Shown here: positions 44,215 through 54,309 of the stretch, in pieces
Numbering within the stretch: position 1 is the first letter of the stretch
How the letters are laid out: each line of letters starts with the position of its first letter
Assembly: GCA_007922195.1 (NCBI GenBank)
Contig: ML682122.1
Span: 923,197 to 987,196, forward strand
Direction: 5' to 3'
Source of the DNA: Podocnemis expansa
Taxonomy: Eukaryota; Chordata; Testudines; Podocnemididae
Length of the DNA stretch: 64,000 nt
Notes under the pieces: generated by a model
What the model was told of the DNA's origin: nothing
The model's database searches: none
Seen by the model: the letters and a program-made list of their open reading frames with translations, nothing else
Position numbers and translations under genes: made by a program

Positions 44215-45081
44215 TGAAAGGATGATCCTCATTACACTAGCAAATGTTGCAGCTTAACCCACACTTAGTCTATAATTAGGCAAGGCCCTGAACCCAGCTG
44301 TCCTACATCCTGCTGCTGTGTCCCAAAGCAGACTGTACAAAGGATCATTGTTGCCTAAAAGTAAGGATCCCCCTGTGACCCACAACCCCCCTTTAGCCAC
44401 TGAGTAGTACTGTAGGCAGTCACTAGACACTTAGCTCATGGCTAAGACCCAGTGGAAAAAGAATGTCTTGTAGACATGGGCATGGTCTTACCTACATCTG
44501 CTGAGAAATCCCATCTGAAAGATGATCTCAGATTTCATCTCACTCCACACAAGCAGATTGGAGCAGGGGACGAGCCATTGGAGCATTCAGTCTGGTGGCA
44601 AAGATATCAACTGGAGTGGGAGGTCCCTGGTTCCATTCCTCTTGTCCTGGATGTGGAGAGAAGATTACAATCAGCATCTATCTTCTGGGAAGGAAGTTCC
44701 CCAACCATTAAATTCTGGGGCAGCCTTACATTGGGTTCCTCCAAGGCTCCTGCTGCAGCCCTCATTTATTCATCAACAGTTAAGCACACCTTGATCCAAA
44801 GAGAACCTGGGACCTATACTATAGCCCTTGTGTTGAGGTGCCCACTTAGGATGTGACTGTGTTCCAACATTGCTCCATACCAGGCAGAAGGGGTAACTGA
44901 GCTGGGGTCTCCATAGGATGCCTAAAAGTCCTGAGCTAAATACTTTAATAGTGTACATGTCTCCATCCTCCCAGGAACTTTGGTTTGAGGTGAGGCATAT
45001 CTCAGTTTTACTCCTGAAAGAAACAGCTTAGAGGTTTGATTCCAGGATAGGGTGTCCAGCAGTCGGTAAGAAACACACAGA

Positions 45082-45599
45082 GGGTATGTCTACAATGGGG
45101 GCCTCAATTACGTTGACTTCACAAGGTCAACTTTACACTAGTAGACATACCCTAGACTGGGCTTTGGCCCCACCTCCAGCCCTGCCTTAGGTCCCTATCA
45201 GGCTCTGGGGCCCCAATGCAGTCCCAGGGGCCCGAACCAGCTCCTGCCACCTACAGCAATTGGCTGGGAGCTGGATCCAGGCTCGAGCTATGTGCCACCT
45301 GTGGGAAGTGGCTGGGAGACCAAGCCGGCTCCCAGCCCCTTTCTGGTGACAGAAGGGGCAAGATCCTAGGCCCCTTCCACTGGCAGCTGGGGCCAGATTT
45401 GGCCCCCAAGCAGGATCGGGATCTGGGGCAGGGCAGGGGTTAGGGCCCAGGCCCCTTCCTGGCCTTGAAATTTGAATTAGTGCTTAAGTCAACTTTTTCA
45501 GGGCAGGAGTTTTTAAGCTGACTTAATAAATTTTGAATGGTGCTAGGGAGTACCTTAACTTAAGGCAGGTTAAGTTGAAGCTCCAATGTAAACATACCC
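45082..45599. mobile_element. Harbinger-type MITE
   Basis: The ends GGGTATGTCTACAATGG and (reversed) GGGTATGTTTACATTGG are near-perfect inverted repeats. The flanking triplets are AGA and ATA; copy 1 has a single ATA at the matching place (ACAAATAGGTAG). An internal GTAGACATACCC at about 45137-45148 may mark a nested or rearranged end. Confidence 0.75.
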
Positions 45600-45647
45600 A
45601 TAGGTATATCCCATTCACCTGTCCTTGATATCTGCTACAGTTTAGAT

Positions 45648-45861
45648 AGGTTCCAAAAGGGTAGCCATGTTAGTTTAATTCAGCAAAACAAACAAGGAAT
45701 CCTGTGACACCTTTGAAGATTAACAAATTTATTTATTGTATGATCTTTTGGGGGAGAAAATCCCTCTTTGTCAGCTTCTTCTTCAAAGTGGGATTTCCCA
45801 TAAAAGCTCATGCAATAAGTAAATTGGTTATACTTTAAAAGTGTCACAGGACTCCTTGTTT
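45648..45861. mobile_element. Fold-back Penelope-like insertion with 8-bp target duplication
   Basis: The left arm (reversed terminal block from CCAAAAGGGTAGCCATGTTAG to GTCAGCTTCTTC) is followed by a sense arm (TTCAAAGTGGGATTTC to GGACTCCTTGTT). It is flanked by GTTTAGAT at 45640-45647 and 45862-45869. Copy 1 has a single GGTTAGATTAGATGGC, the empty site. Confidence 0.8.
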
Positions 45862-46199
45862 GTTTAGATTAGATGGCTCCCTACTTTATATGCTGTCCCT
45901 TGTGCCTCCTCTCTGGATGCAGAAGCACCAAACACAGACTTTGTGTCTTTTACAGGTAGCAGGTCACCTAAATGTCAGGGGCTGCAACATTAGATATTGC
46001 AACTGGCAAGTAGTGTGTGCCCTGGCTGCTAAACCTCCATACATTCCAAGGGAGTTCAAGGCTTCCTCATTTTCCTGTCTTAACTTGCTAGGATTTCTGC
46101 TGAACTGAAATACTGAGGGATGGAAGCAAAAAGCATGGACTTATGGGGGATAATTAGTTAGTTTGTGAAATAGCCACTGACTTACAAAACAGAAGCCTG

Positions 46200-46586
46200 C
46201 TGATAAACATTGCAGAACCATTGGCCTCTGTCTTTGAAAGTTTTGTTAACTGGGAGGAGGTTTCAGATGATTGGGAAAAGGCAAATATGGTGCCCATCTT
46301 CAAAAAGAGGCTCAGAAAGACAATCTGGGGAACTTCACATCAGTCAGCATTACATCAATTCCAGGAAACGTCCATTTTAAGCCACTTGGAAGACAGAAAG
46401 TTGATTAGGAACAGTGAGCATGAATTCACCAAGGGCAAATCATACCTGACCAACTGATTGCTTTCTATGATAAGATGCCTGGCTCTGTGGATTTGGAGAA
46501 AGCAGCAGTCCTTAAGCTAACAGAGTGTGAGCTGTATGAATGGACTATAAGAGGAATAGAAAGCTAGCTAGATCAGCAGACTCAAT
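46200..46586 (+). pseudogene. CR1 LINE reverse transcriptase fragment (copy 2)
   Basis: One frame reads SVFESFVNWEEVSDDWEKAN, MVPIFKKRLRK, then HLEDRKLIRNSEHEFTKGKS and YLTN-stop. W-KAN..PIFKK and LI.NS.H.FTKGKS are CR1 reverse transcriptase signatures. A deletion in the middle joins the two parts. The copy is cut by the MITE at 46587 and continues at 47065. Confidence 0.75.
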
Positions 46587-47064
46587 GGGCATGTCCACAC
46601 ACCTCTTTTGTTTCAAAATAACACTGGTTATTTCAAAATAAAAGAGATTAGGTCCACACGACGTATTCTTATTTCAAACTGATGGGTTCCATCATTTCGA
46701 AATAAGAGCCGTCATTTTGAAATAGCTTAAACCTTCTTTAAATCGAAATGGCTGTTATTTTGAAACAGTTATTTTGAAATAATGCTGTTCGGACATGTTA
46801 TTTCAAAATAACCATTATTTTGAAATAACACTTTTGCCCTTCTCCTTCCCAGGGTGCCTTCCTTTTAGTCTATATTGGGTGGGGTATGCCCAGGGAGGGG
46901 GCCATGTTGCCACACCTCCCATGGTGCCCCCCTCCTAAAGCGAAATAGCAAGTCCTGTGTTTGGTCATGCTATTTTGCTTTGAGCTTTCCCCTTAATTCG
47001 AATTAACATTTTCTTAATTTGAAATAACTTATTTCGAAATAACGATGTACATGTGGACATAGCC
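46587..47064. mobile_element. Harbinger-type non-autonomous element (reversed)
   Basis: The ends GGGCATGTCCACACACC and (reversed) GGCTATGTCCACATGTAC are flanked by AAT (46584-46586 and 47065-47067). The TTTCGAAATAA words and the inner GGGCCATGTTGCCACACCTCC block are shared with the 4 kb element at 50.6 kb in opposite orientation. Copy 1 of the duplication reads CTCAATGGGCAGG here without the insertion. Confidence 0.82.
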
Positions 47065-47554
47065 AATGAGTAGGGATCATTGTCAAAATTTATCTGGCAA
47101 CAGAGTAAAAAGTGTAGTGCACCAGAAACCAGACCTGAGAATGGTTTTGGTTAATATCTTCACTGATGACATGAACAATTGTGTGAACTGCACCCTCCAC
47201 CAATGTGCATATGATAAAAATTGTGGGGGTGGGGGAGTGAGAGTTTCCCTGAGGGTAAGGATAGGAAAAACTAAATTCACCTAGACAAACTGGAGAACTG
47301 GGCAAAAAGAAATATGATCAGGTTCAACAAGAGCAAGTACAGGGTCCTGTATTTAGGATGGAAGAATCCCAGACATGTCTACAGATTAGGAATTGAGTGG
47401 CTAGATAACAATTTTGCAGAAATGGACCTGGGAGTTCCAGTGACTGCAAAACTGTATATGAGTCCATTTTGTGTCCTTATTGTGAACATAGCTAACTACA
47501 TCTTGAGCTATAGCAGCAGGAGCATTACCAGCAGATTAAGGGAAATAATTTTTC
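47065..47554 (+). pseudogene. CR1 LINE reverse transcriptase, C-terminal part
   Basis: Frames 47066-47284 and 47314-47574 together read LVNIFTDDMNNCVNCTLHQC (FINDLD..ECTL of CR1) and FNKSKYRVLYLGWKNPRHVY, RLGIEWLDNNFAEMDLGVPV (FNK.KC.VLHLG..NP.HQYRLG...LAEKDLGV). The catalytic F-A-D-D position reads CAYDKN, so the second Asp is lost. A frameshift separates the two frames. It is the continuation of the fragment at 46.2 kb. Confidence 0.8.
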
Positions 47555-47847
47555 TGGGGTTGTCGCTGCCCTGAACTAAAGATCAGGGTCTGAGCTCAGG
47601 CTCTGCCCCTGTGACTTGGCCCTGCCCCAAAGCCCAACCTGGGAGCCCAATTGGGCTCCTCCTGCTGAACCCTGATCCTGCCAGCCACTGGCAGTATGCT
47701 AGGAGAGCCTGGCCTGAATTTCACCCCTGCCACTGCCTGCCAGCAGTAGATAGCTCCTGTCCAGATCCAGGTTCTGCCACTGCCAGGGCAGGGCTGAAGT
47801 CATGAGGGTGATGCAGCCCTGAAGACCCAGGGCAGCAATGCCCCATA
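47555..47847. mobile_element. hAT-like non-autonomous element inside CR1
   Basis: The ends TGGGGTTGTCGCTGCCCTG and (reversed) TGGGGCATTGCTGCCCTGG are inverted relatives. The flanks AATTTTTC and AAATTATTTC are compatible with a decayed 8-bp duplication. CR1 text resumes on the far side (CTTTATTCAGAACCGGTGAGG). GC-rich interior without transposase. Confidence 0.6.
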
Positions 47848-48120
47848 AATTATTTCCCTTTATTCAGAACCGGTGAGGGCACCTTTTGTGTCCAATTTAC
47901 AGTTCCTCCACCCCCCATGACAGGAAAAATATGAACAAATTGAAGTGACAAATGAAAGGCAATGAAAATGATTATTGAGCTACAGCACATGATTTAGGGG
48001 GGAAAAAATGAGAGGCCTAGGCTTGTTTAACCTGCAGAAGAGAAGTTTGAGGTGGAATTTAGAGGGTACAATAGGAAATAAAGCTAATCTGTTCTCAGAG
48101 GTGACAAGTGACTGTGTAAC
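47848..48120 (+). repeat. CR1 LINE, 3' coding part
   Basis: CTTTATTCAGAACCGGTGAGG, GTGTCCAATTTACAG, AATGAAAATGATTATTGAGC, AGGCTTGTTTAACCTGCAGA and TCTGTTCTCAGAGGTGAC follow the order of the CR1 C-terminal coding region. The copy breaks off here and resumes near 54665. Confidence 0.75.
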
Positions 48121-48288
48121 CTATATGCCTAATTAACAGAGCTTCTCTTTTTGCGATTTCTTGAGGCTGGGTTATGTTGCTGGGCAGATTTGGCTGCCCA
48201 GGTCCAGAAGCATGTGCGAATAAGTGGGTGGTCACAGTGAGCATGCTCTACAAGGTTTTCTGTGCTGTGTGTTCAGATCAGATGCCAT
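48121..48288. other. Unassigned segment, possibly part of a larger insertion
   Basis: Together with 50072-50589 and 54651-54665 this is the non-Harbinger DNA of the 6.5 kb block that splits the CR1 copy. The pieces may once have been one insertion of about 0.7 kb starting TGTGTAACC, such as a solo LTR, but no matching ends are proven. Confidence 0.3.
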
Positions 48289-50068
48289 GGGTACATCTAC
48301 ACTCAATAGTTATTTCAAATTAAGGAGTCCTAATTTGAAATAACCTACTTCCCGGCCATGGAGGCATTTCATTAAGTTGAATTAAGCATTTCCTTAAGTC
48401 AAGGTAACAAAGCACTAAGCCGACTTATTGGGCTTACCACTCCAGGGAGCCCCAACCACAGGGGAGCCCCAAGAAACAGCCACCAGTGTTCCCCAAACAA
48501 GGCAGCCTATGGGGAGAAGAGCTGTTGGTGCTTTCTTATCCAGGGCTCCCCTATCCCTGGAGCTGCTGGGGTCTGTCTTCACCAGTGCTCTCTGGACAGG
48601 GGAGTCCCACAGTTTCCCCAGCCCCAGGAGCACCAGGGAAGACAGCCACCAGCAGTCCCTAACTGGCAGGTCACCTTGACCACTGGCCACCAGCATCCCC
48701 CACAAGTTGGCTTCCCCACCAGATGTTGGGGTGCCTGGAGTTGACTTTTGCCCTGGGTGTTTTAAAGTGAACAGGGGTGCCCAGAGCCAGTTCCTGCAAG
48801 TACCTAGGCCAGGCTTCAGCTACAAACCCTGCTGCCTCCAGCAGGAAACTGGGAGCCCAGTCGGTTTCCGAGCCCCTCTCTGCAGGCTGCAGGAACTAGC
48901 TGTGAACTCCCGATGCCTTCAGAAAGGGGCTAGGAGCCCATTTTGACCCCCAGCCCCCTTGCAACAGGCTTCAGGGACTAGGAGCTGGCTGGCAGCCCAA
49001 TTTGGCTCCCAGCTTCTTGCATCAAGGCCCAGCTGCTGGTATCCTAGTCAATTTCATGGACCTGAGGTCTGTAAAACTGACCAGGCTCCAAGCTACTTGC
49101 ACAGTGGTGCAAGAATCTCTGAAACTTGTCTGTTTCACAGAGTGAGGCAGTGAAGTTGACCAGGATCCAAGCTGCTAGTAAGGCAGCTCAAGTAGCTCAG
49201 AGGCAGACCAGGCTCCCAGCTGGCTCCTAGACCCCACAGATTGCAGCAAGGGGCTGGAGGTCAGATCAGGTATGCCAGCTGGTAGGGAAGGTGCCCCACC
49301 AGTGTTCCCTGAGCACAATGCGGAAATCACCCCACCAGGGATCCCTGCCTGCGGTGGGGAAAACACCCCTATCCAGGGGGCGCCAACAGCTACCTTCACT
49401 GGTGCTCCCAGGATAGGGGAACCTCCAGAGCTCTTCTGTCTAGGCAGCACTGGGGAAGACAGCCACCAGTGGCTCCTGGGACAGGGGAGCCCCAGGGAAA
49501 AGACTGCCAGTGGCTTTCTTACCTGGAGCCATGGAGGCTGCTCTGTCTGGGGAGTGCTGTGTGTGTCTTCCATGGGTCTCCCCCAACAGGGGAGCCCCAG
49601 TGGTCGCTTCTACAGGGCTCCCTGGACAGGGGAACCCCAACAGCCACTCCTCCAGGGCTCCTTATCTGGAAAGATTCATCAGCCAGTTCTCTAGGGCTCC
49701 CTTGTCTGGCGAGCCTCAGAGGCTCACTTCTCCTAAGGAACCACAGCTCCCTTCTTGCTGGGGAGCTGTGGGTCCTAGGAAGAAGGGAGCAACAGCTCCC
49801 TTTTTGCCAGGGTGCAGGGCTCCCCTTGCTCCTGGGATCTGAGGCACCCCTCGCCCAGGACCCACAGCTCCCTTTGGAGCCGCAGCTCTCCCAGTTCCAG
49901 TTAGGAAATTTAATGCAGACTCTGTAACTCAAATTAATAAATCTTAATTTAATTCTAAGTAGGAGTCTAAAGAAGACTCTCTAGTTTGAATTAATAGCTC
50001 AATTTAAATTGAAGTATTTATTTAAATTTAACTAATTCAAAAATAACTCTCTAAGTGTAGACATAGCC
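48289..50068. mobile_element. Harbinger-type element with GC-rich repetitive filler
   Basis: The ends GGGTACATCTACACT and AGTGTAGACATAGCC are an inverted pair, flanked by CAT (48286-48288, 50069-50071). Terminal parts are AT-rich (TTATTTCAAATTAAGGAG; TTGAATTAATAGCTCAATTT). The middle 1.4 kb (48420-49880) is GC-rich and built from degenerate CAGGGGAGCCCCA / GGGCTCCC words, with open frames on both strands (up to 152 codons) but no transposase or recognised domain. Confidence 0.75.
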
Positions 50069-50071
50069 CAT

Positions 50072-50589
50072 GAGAGCAGCAGCCTTAGAGCAGTAGCTAC
50101 AGAGTTGCAATGACAGGAGCCCGTGTACTCAAAGTGTGACTGGGAGAAGCTGAGTCTGGGGTGGAGAGCAAGATTTTTTTCCCCTGCTTTGACTTATTTG
50201 TGGTTAACCAGTAAATTGACCAGATCAAATGAGTTCCAAAAGAGAAAGAAAAACCTGCATGGATTTCTACCTAAGATCCCTGCAACCAAGAAGAGGATTT
50301 CCGCTTCTTGCAATTCAAGCCTTGGACTTGAACACAGACTGTAACTGAGATATGGGCAAACTCCAACTAAACTTTGGCACTCTTTTGTTTCTTTTCCCAC
50401 AGTGCTTCTGTGAGGACTGTTCTGTTTAAATTCATTTTGTTTTCTTATGATGAGATTTATCAAGTTAGTAATTAATGAAGGCCATTTTGTCTGTTCCTAT
50501 GTAGTATTTTAATGTGGGGAAGGTAACTGAACAATCTCTACTGTCAGTCCCTTACAGACTTAATCCTGGGTCTCCAGTTGCTTCTCTAT
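50072..50589. other. Unassigned AT-rich segment between two Harbinger elements
   Basis: No gene or known repeat is recognised. See 48121-48288 for a possible common origin. Confidence 0.35.
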
Positions 50590-50912
50590 GGCTATGTACA
50601 CATGCAGGGCATTGTTTTGAAATAAGTTATTTCAAAACAAGTCATTTTGAAATAAAACCCTTATTTCAAAACAACTTAATTCAAAATAACCAAAAATGAA
50701 TTCAAAATAAGGGAAAAGCCCCAATCGAAATAGCATATCCAAAGCAAGGATATGGTATTTCTCTTTAGGGGAAGGGCACTATGGGAGGTGTGGCAACATG
50801 GCCCCCTCTCTGGGCCATGTCGGCAGTCATGTTGCCAGTCAATCCTATAAAAGCTGTCACCGACCTCACTTCACTGTCCATTCTGGTTAGGAGGAGACTG
50901 TGAAATGCAGAC

Positions 50913-52153
50913 ATGGACTCTGCCTGGCTGCCTAGCTAGCGCTGTGCAACTAATAGACCCTCTGCCTGCCTGCAGAGTGTCCTGCTGATGTGGGACACTC
51001 TGCTTGCAGACCCAGATGGTGCCCAGCCTGTGCTGCAGGCTATCATTCATCTGGGCTGCAGAGCAGAGCTACTGCCCCTGCCCCCTTCTGTGCCTCACCA
51101 GGTCTGGGCCCGGGAGACTAGCCCAGACTGGTGGGAGCAGGTAGTGCTCCGAACCTGGGGGAAGAGCAGCAGCGGAGGAATTTCCACATGAGCAGGGCCA
51201 GCTTCAACCTTCTGGTTGCAGAACTTGCCCCGCTGCTGCGCCAAAGGGACACCACCATGAGACCTGCTATCCCTGTGTACAAAAGAGTGGCCAACTCTCT
51301 GTGGTTGATGGCCACTCCGGAGTCGCATAGGTCTGTGGTGCACCAGTTTGGAATTGGGAGGTCCACCACTGGGAACATTCTGTTGGAGGTCAGCAGGGCC
51401 ATCAACAGTCCTCCTGTGATGCCTGGTCACCCAAAGAGAGCTGCAGGACACCATTGCCAGCATGGCTGCACTGGATTTTCCCAATTGTGCAGGGATCCTG
51501 GACGTGATGCACATCCCTGTGCGAGCCCCACAGCACAGAGCTGCGGAGTATAGAGATCACAAGGGATACTACTCTATCATACTGCAGGCCCTTGTGGACC
51601 ACCAGGGCATTTTCAAAACTGTTACATAGGATGGCCAGGGAGGGCCCATGATGCCAGGGTCCTCCGTAACTCTGCCCTGTACCAGGGCATGGAGGTGGGC
51701 ACCTTCTTCCCCCAGCATAACATCAATGTTGGGGGAGTAGAGGCGCCCGTCCTCATTGTTGCTGACACGGCCTATCCCCTCCGCCCATGGCTCATGCGGT
51801 CATACACAGTGCCCCTCGATCCCCGCTGGCAACTTATCATCTGTCGGCTAAGCCACTGCCGCCAGGTGGTCAAGCGAGCATTTGGCCGCCTGAGGGCATG
51901 TTGGATGTGCCTCCTTATGTGCCTCCACCTTGCGGAGAGGACAATGCTGCAGGTCATCAGTGCGTGCATGGCCCTGCACAACTTCTGTGAGGTGCGGGGT
52001 GAGATTGTTGCTGCTGCCTGGGAAGGTGAGGCACAACTCCTCACCATTGACTACAAGCAACCCAGACCAGTGCCCACACGGGATCAGCCATCACAGAGAG
52101 CTGTAACAGTTCAGGACGCACTCATGAACACCTTTGCCATGGAGGAACTCTGA
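50913..52153 (+). pseudogene. HARBI1-like transposase, full-length but frameshifted
   Basis: DDE-type nuclease that would cut and integrate the Harbinger element. The protein can be followed in pieces: from the ATG at 50913 (a TAG soon after, near 50937), then RETSPDWWEQVVLRTWG to about 51160; shift to FHMSRASFNLLVAELAPLL, TTMRPAIPVYKRVANSLWLM, RSVVHQFGIGRSTTGNILLE up to about 51425; shift to AALDFPNCAGILDVMHIPVR (first catalytic Asp in LDVMH) and KGYYSIILQALVDHQG; shift at about 51620 to YIGWPGRAHDARV, VLIVADTAYPLRPWLM (second Asp) and CRQVVKRAFGRLRACW. The third acidic residue, normally E in the VVERAFG motif, is K. Three frameshifts, a stop and this change mean it is inactive. Confidence 0.88.
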
Positions 52154-52625
52154 GGACCAGGCCTGCCCTGCCTCACACCACCCTCTCCCCCATTCGCCCA
52201 CAGCCAGCCAACACCCATCCGTTTGCACTGTGAAATACTCCCAATAAAATCACTCACAACCAAAAATATGTGTCCAAAACTATTTATTTAACAGAATAGG
52301 GAATGGGGCAGGGAAGGGCTGGGGAGGGTTAGGGGATGGGGAAATATGTGGGGGAGTCTGGGGAGAGGGCCTGCAACTTGGAAGAGGGAGACTGGGGAAG
52401 TGGGAGTCTGGGTGGCAGGGGAGTTCTTAGGCGGGGCCTGTTGGGGGGGTCCGGGGGTGGTGCTGTTCCCCTCCCCTGCACACAGCTGCCCTGGGTCTGG
52501 GGTCGCCTCCTGGAAGGCCAGGTGGAGGACCTCCTGCAGCGGCTGTGGGGGCCATGCGCTCCACCAGTTGGTGGACACTGCCTGCCACGTCTTAGACTGC
52601 GGTGGGCAGGTGGTCACAGAGGCAC

Positions 52626-52905
52626 TATATGGCCTGCGCCTGCCACTGTATGGCCTGCATCTGCTGCTCCAGTGTGGCGACCACACGGTCATCTGCAGCT
52701 GCCACCAGTTGCAGCAGGCGGAGGGCAGAGTCCTGGAGCCTGGCTTGGTCTTGGCGCCGTGCCTGAGTCGATGCCTCTGTCCGCTGGCCCAGCTTGTCCA
52801 GGCTCTCAAGAATCTCCCTGCGCATCTGGGAGGCCCTCCTCCTCGGTGGTGGTCTCGGGCTGCCATGTCAAGTAGGTGGTGCTGCACGGTGGGTGGCTGG
52901 GCGAC
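52626..52905 (-). pseudogene. Harbinger Myb-like gene, probable second exon
   Basis: The minus strand has a candidate acceptor CTCTCCAGCAG/GTCGCC at about 52906-52907. Exon text starts VAQPPTVQHHLLD and, after one frameshift near 52870, continues PPRRRASQMRREILESLDKL, GQRTEASTQARRQDQARLQD, SALRLLQLVAAADDRVVATL and ends QAQAI-stop at 52625. The block is a strong heptad-like helix, probably a coiled coil for dimerisation or transposase contact. It follows the 53608-54309 exon in order and phase. Confidence 0.55.
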
Positions 52906-53036
52906 CTGCTGGAGAGAAGCAGAAAACACAGTTGGCCCCTGCTGCCTGCTGGCCTTGTCTGTGTGCAGCCTGTCTGCAGCACACACCTCTGCCCTGACTG
53001 TCAGCAGGACTCAGGTTCCTGTGGGACATTGCCCTG

Positions 53037-53350
53037 GGGTAAGTCTACCAGATTCCAAAGCCTGGAAAGGAGGAGAGGGAAGTACAAAAAGGAGGACATT
53101 GGAGGACACATGGGAGGAAATGTAGCATGAATGTAATATTCTTTGGTTTTCAGGGGGCCCTGGAACACTTTGCTGTACAAATAAGTATTCTGTGGCATTC
53201 CAGGATACTTCAACCCCTATAAGTAATAAGCCTGACAAAATCCTGTATTTTAAAATGCCTGCCAGACAAAGTGTGAAGATAAAAAAAAGAACACAAAGGT
53301 AAAAAGGAGACCATGTTCTCCTTTTGCCTGACATCTGGTAACCGTACCCT
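53037..53350. mobile_element. Short non-autonomous DNA transposon nested in the Harbinger element
   Basis: The ends GGGTAAGTCTACCAGA and (reversed) GGGTACGGTTACCAGA match at 13 of 16 positions. Sub-terminal AAAAAGGAGGACATTGGAGG and GGAGACCATGTTCTCCTTTTG pair as well. It lies in what would be the intron of the Myb-like gene. A similar end is near 1710-1755. Confidence 0.55.
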
Positions 53351-53605
53351 GGAGGCACACATGCTAATGGTGCCCACAATGGTGAGCTCTACTCACCCAC
53401 GCCTTGCTCTAGGTAGTCCCCAAAGGCCAGTTGCCAGCGGCGTGTCCTGCATGATCTCCACCCCGCCCAAGATGCGGCTGCATCTTTGACACCCAGCCCC
53501 TGTTAAACAACCCCAGGCACACAGGGGCCTGTGACCCTGGTGCCACCTGTCTCTCGGGTACCTGTGCCCACGGGAGGGCCTCTGCATCTGCCGACACTGT
53601 GCCCT

Positions 53606-54309
53606 ACCTGACCCAGTGCTTGGCGCTGTATCCCGTCGCTGCCCATGACCTGGACAGGCTCAGCCCTGCATGCTTCTGCAGGAGAGGAAGATTCACCCAC
53701 AGGGGCTCCAAAGGTCCGGCACGATGTCCCTGTGTCGGGCTCAGACTCCCCAGGGGCTGGGATGGTCTCAGGCCCCTGCTCCTCTGCGCTTCTCTCCTCT
53801 TCCTGTGTGACAGGGAACAGCTCGGGGGTCCCTGGTACAGGCTCTGCTGCTGGTGGCAGTGCAACAGGAGGCTGTTCGACATCCAGAGACACCTCAGACT
53901 CGGTGTCCGCTGCCTCAGGGCTGGAGGATGAGCTCGGGCGCTGGCCGGTGTTAACAAGCTGAGCTGGCAGGCCACTGGGCTCTGGCCCGAGGAAGGCATG
54001 GAGCTCGTCATAGAAGGGGCAGGTAGCAGTGCTACCTGCTCCCTGGAGCTCCTGTGCCTCCCTGGTCTGGGCATGGTCCTGCCTGAATGCCTTTATTTTC
54101 GAGCACAGCTGCTTTGTGGTGCACTCGTGGCCGTGTGCAGACATCTCTGTGGCAATGTCCGCGTATATGTCCCAGTTCCGGTGGCTAGCCCGGAACCAGG
54201 ACAGGATGTCCTTCCTCCTCCAGATGCTGAGGAGGCACTGGATGTCCTCAGCAGTCCAGATGGGGGCACGGCATTGCCCCCCTGGGGCAGTGGAGCCATG
54301 TGCTGCCAT
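53606..54309 (-). CDS. Harbinger Myb/SANT-like DNA-binding protein, first exon
   Basis: Second protein of the Harbinger element; such proteins bind transposon ends and help carry the transposase into the nucleus. The exon starts at ATG 54307-54309 and probably ends at 53608 with donor CAG/GTAGGG, giving 234 codons in phase 0 (the open frame itself runs to 53503). Residues about 16-107 form the Myb/SANT-like domain: PIWTAEDIQCLLSIWRRKDI, SHRNWDIYADIATEMSAHGH, ECTTKQLCSKIKAFRQDHAQ and TCPFYDELHAFLGPEPS, with the spaced aromatic residues of the three-helix fold. Residues 120-215 are acidic, Ser/Pro/Glu-rich and probably disordered. No stop or shift in this exon, unlike the convergent transposase. 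The second exon is at 52.6-52.9 kb with a frameshift, so the whole gene is probably no longer functional. Confidence 0.7.

Larger units (their letters stand above)
44215..46586. repeat. Local duplication, copy 2
   Basis: Counterpart of 40930-42560 with two extra insertions (45082-45599 and 45648-45861). Order and orientation are conserved, divergence is substantial, and no gene is supported. Confidence 0.75.

Noticed and set aside
52346..53125. 259-codon plus-strand open frame with many Cys and Trp residues
   Set aside because: It is antisense to the Myb-like second exon and crosses the nested short transposon; no family character and GC-driven openness.
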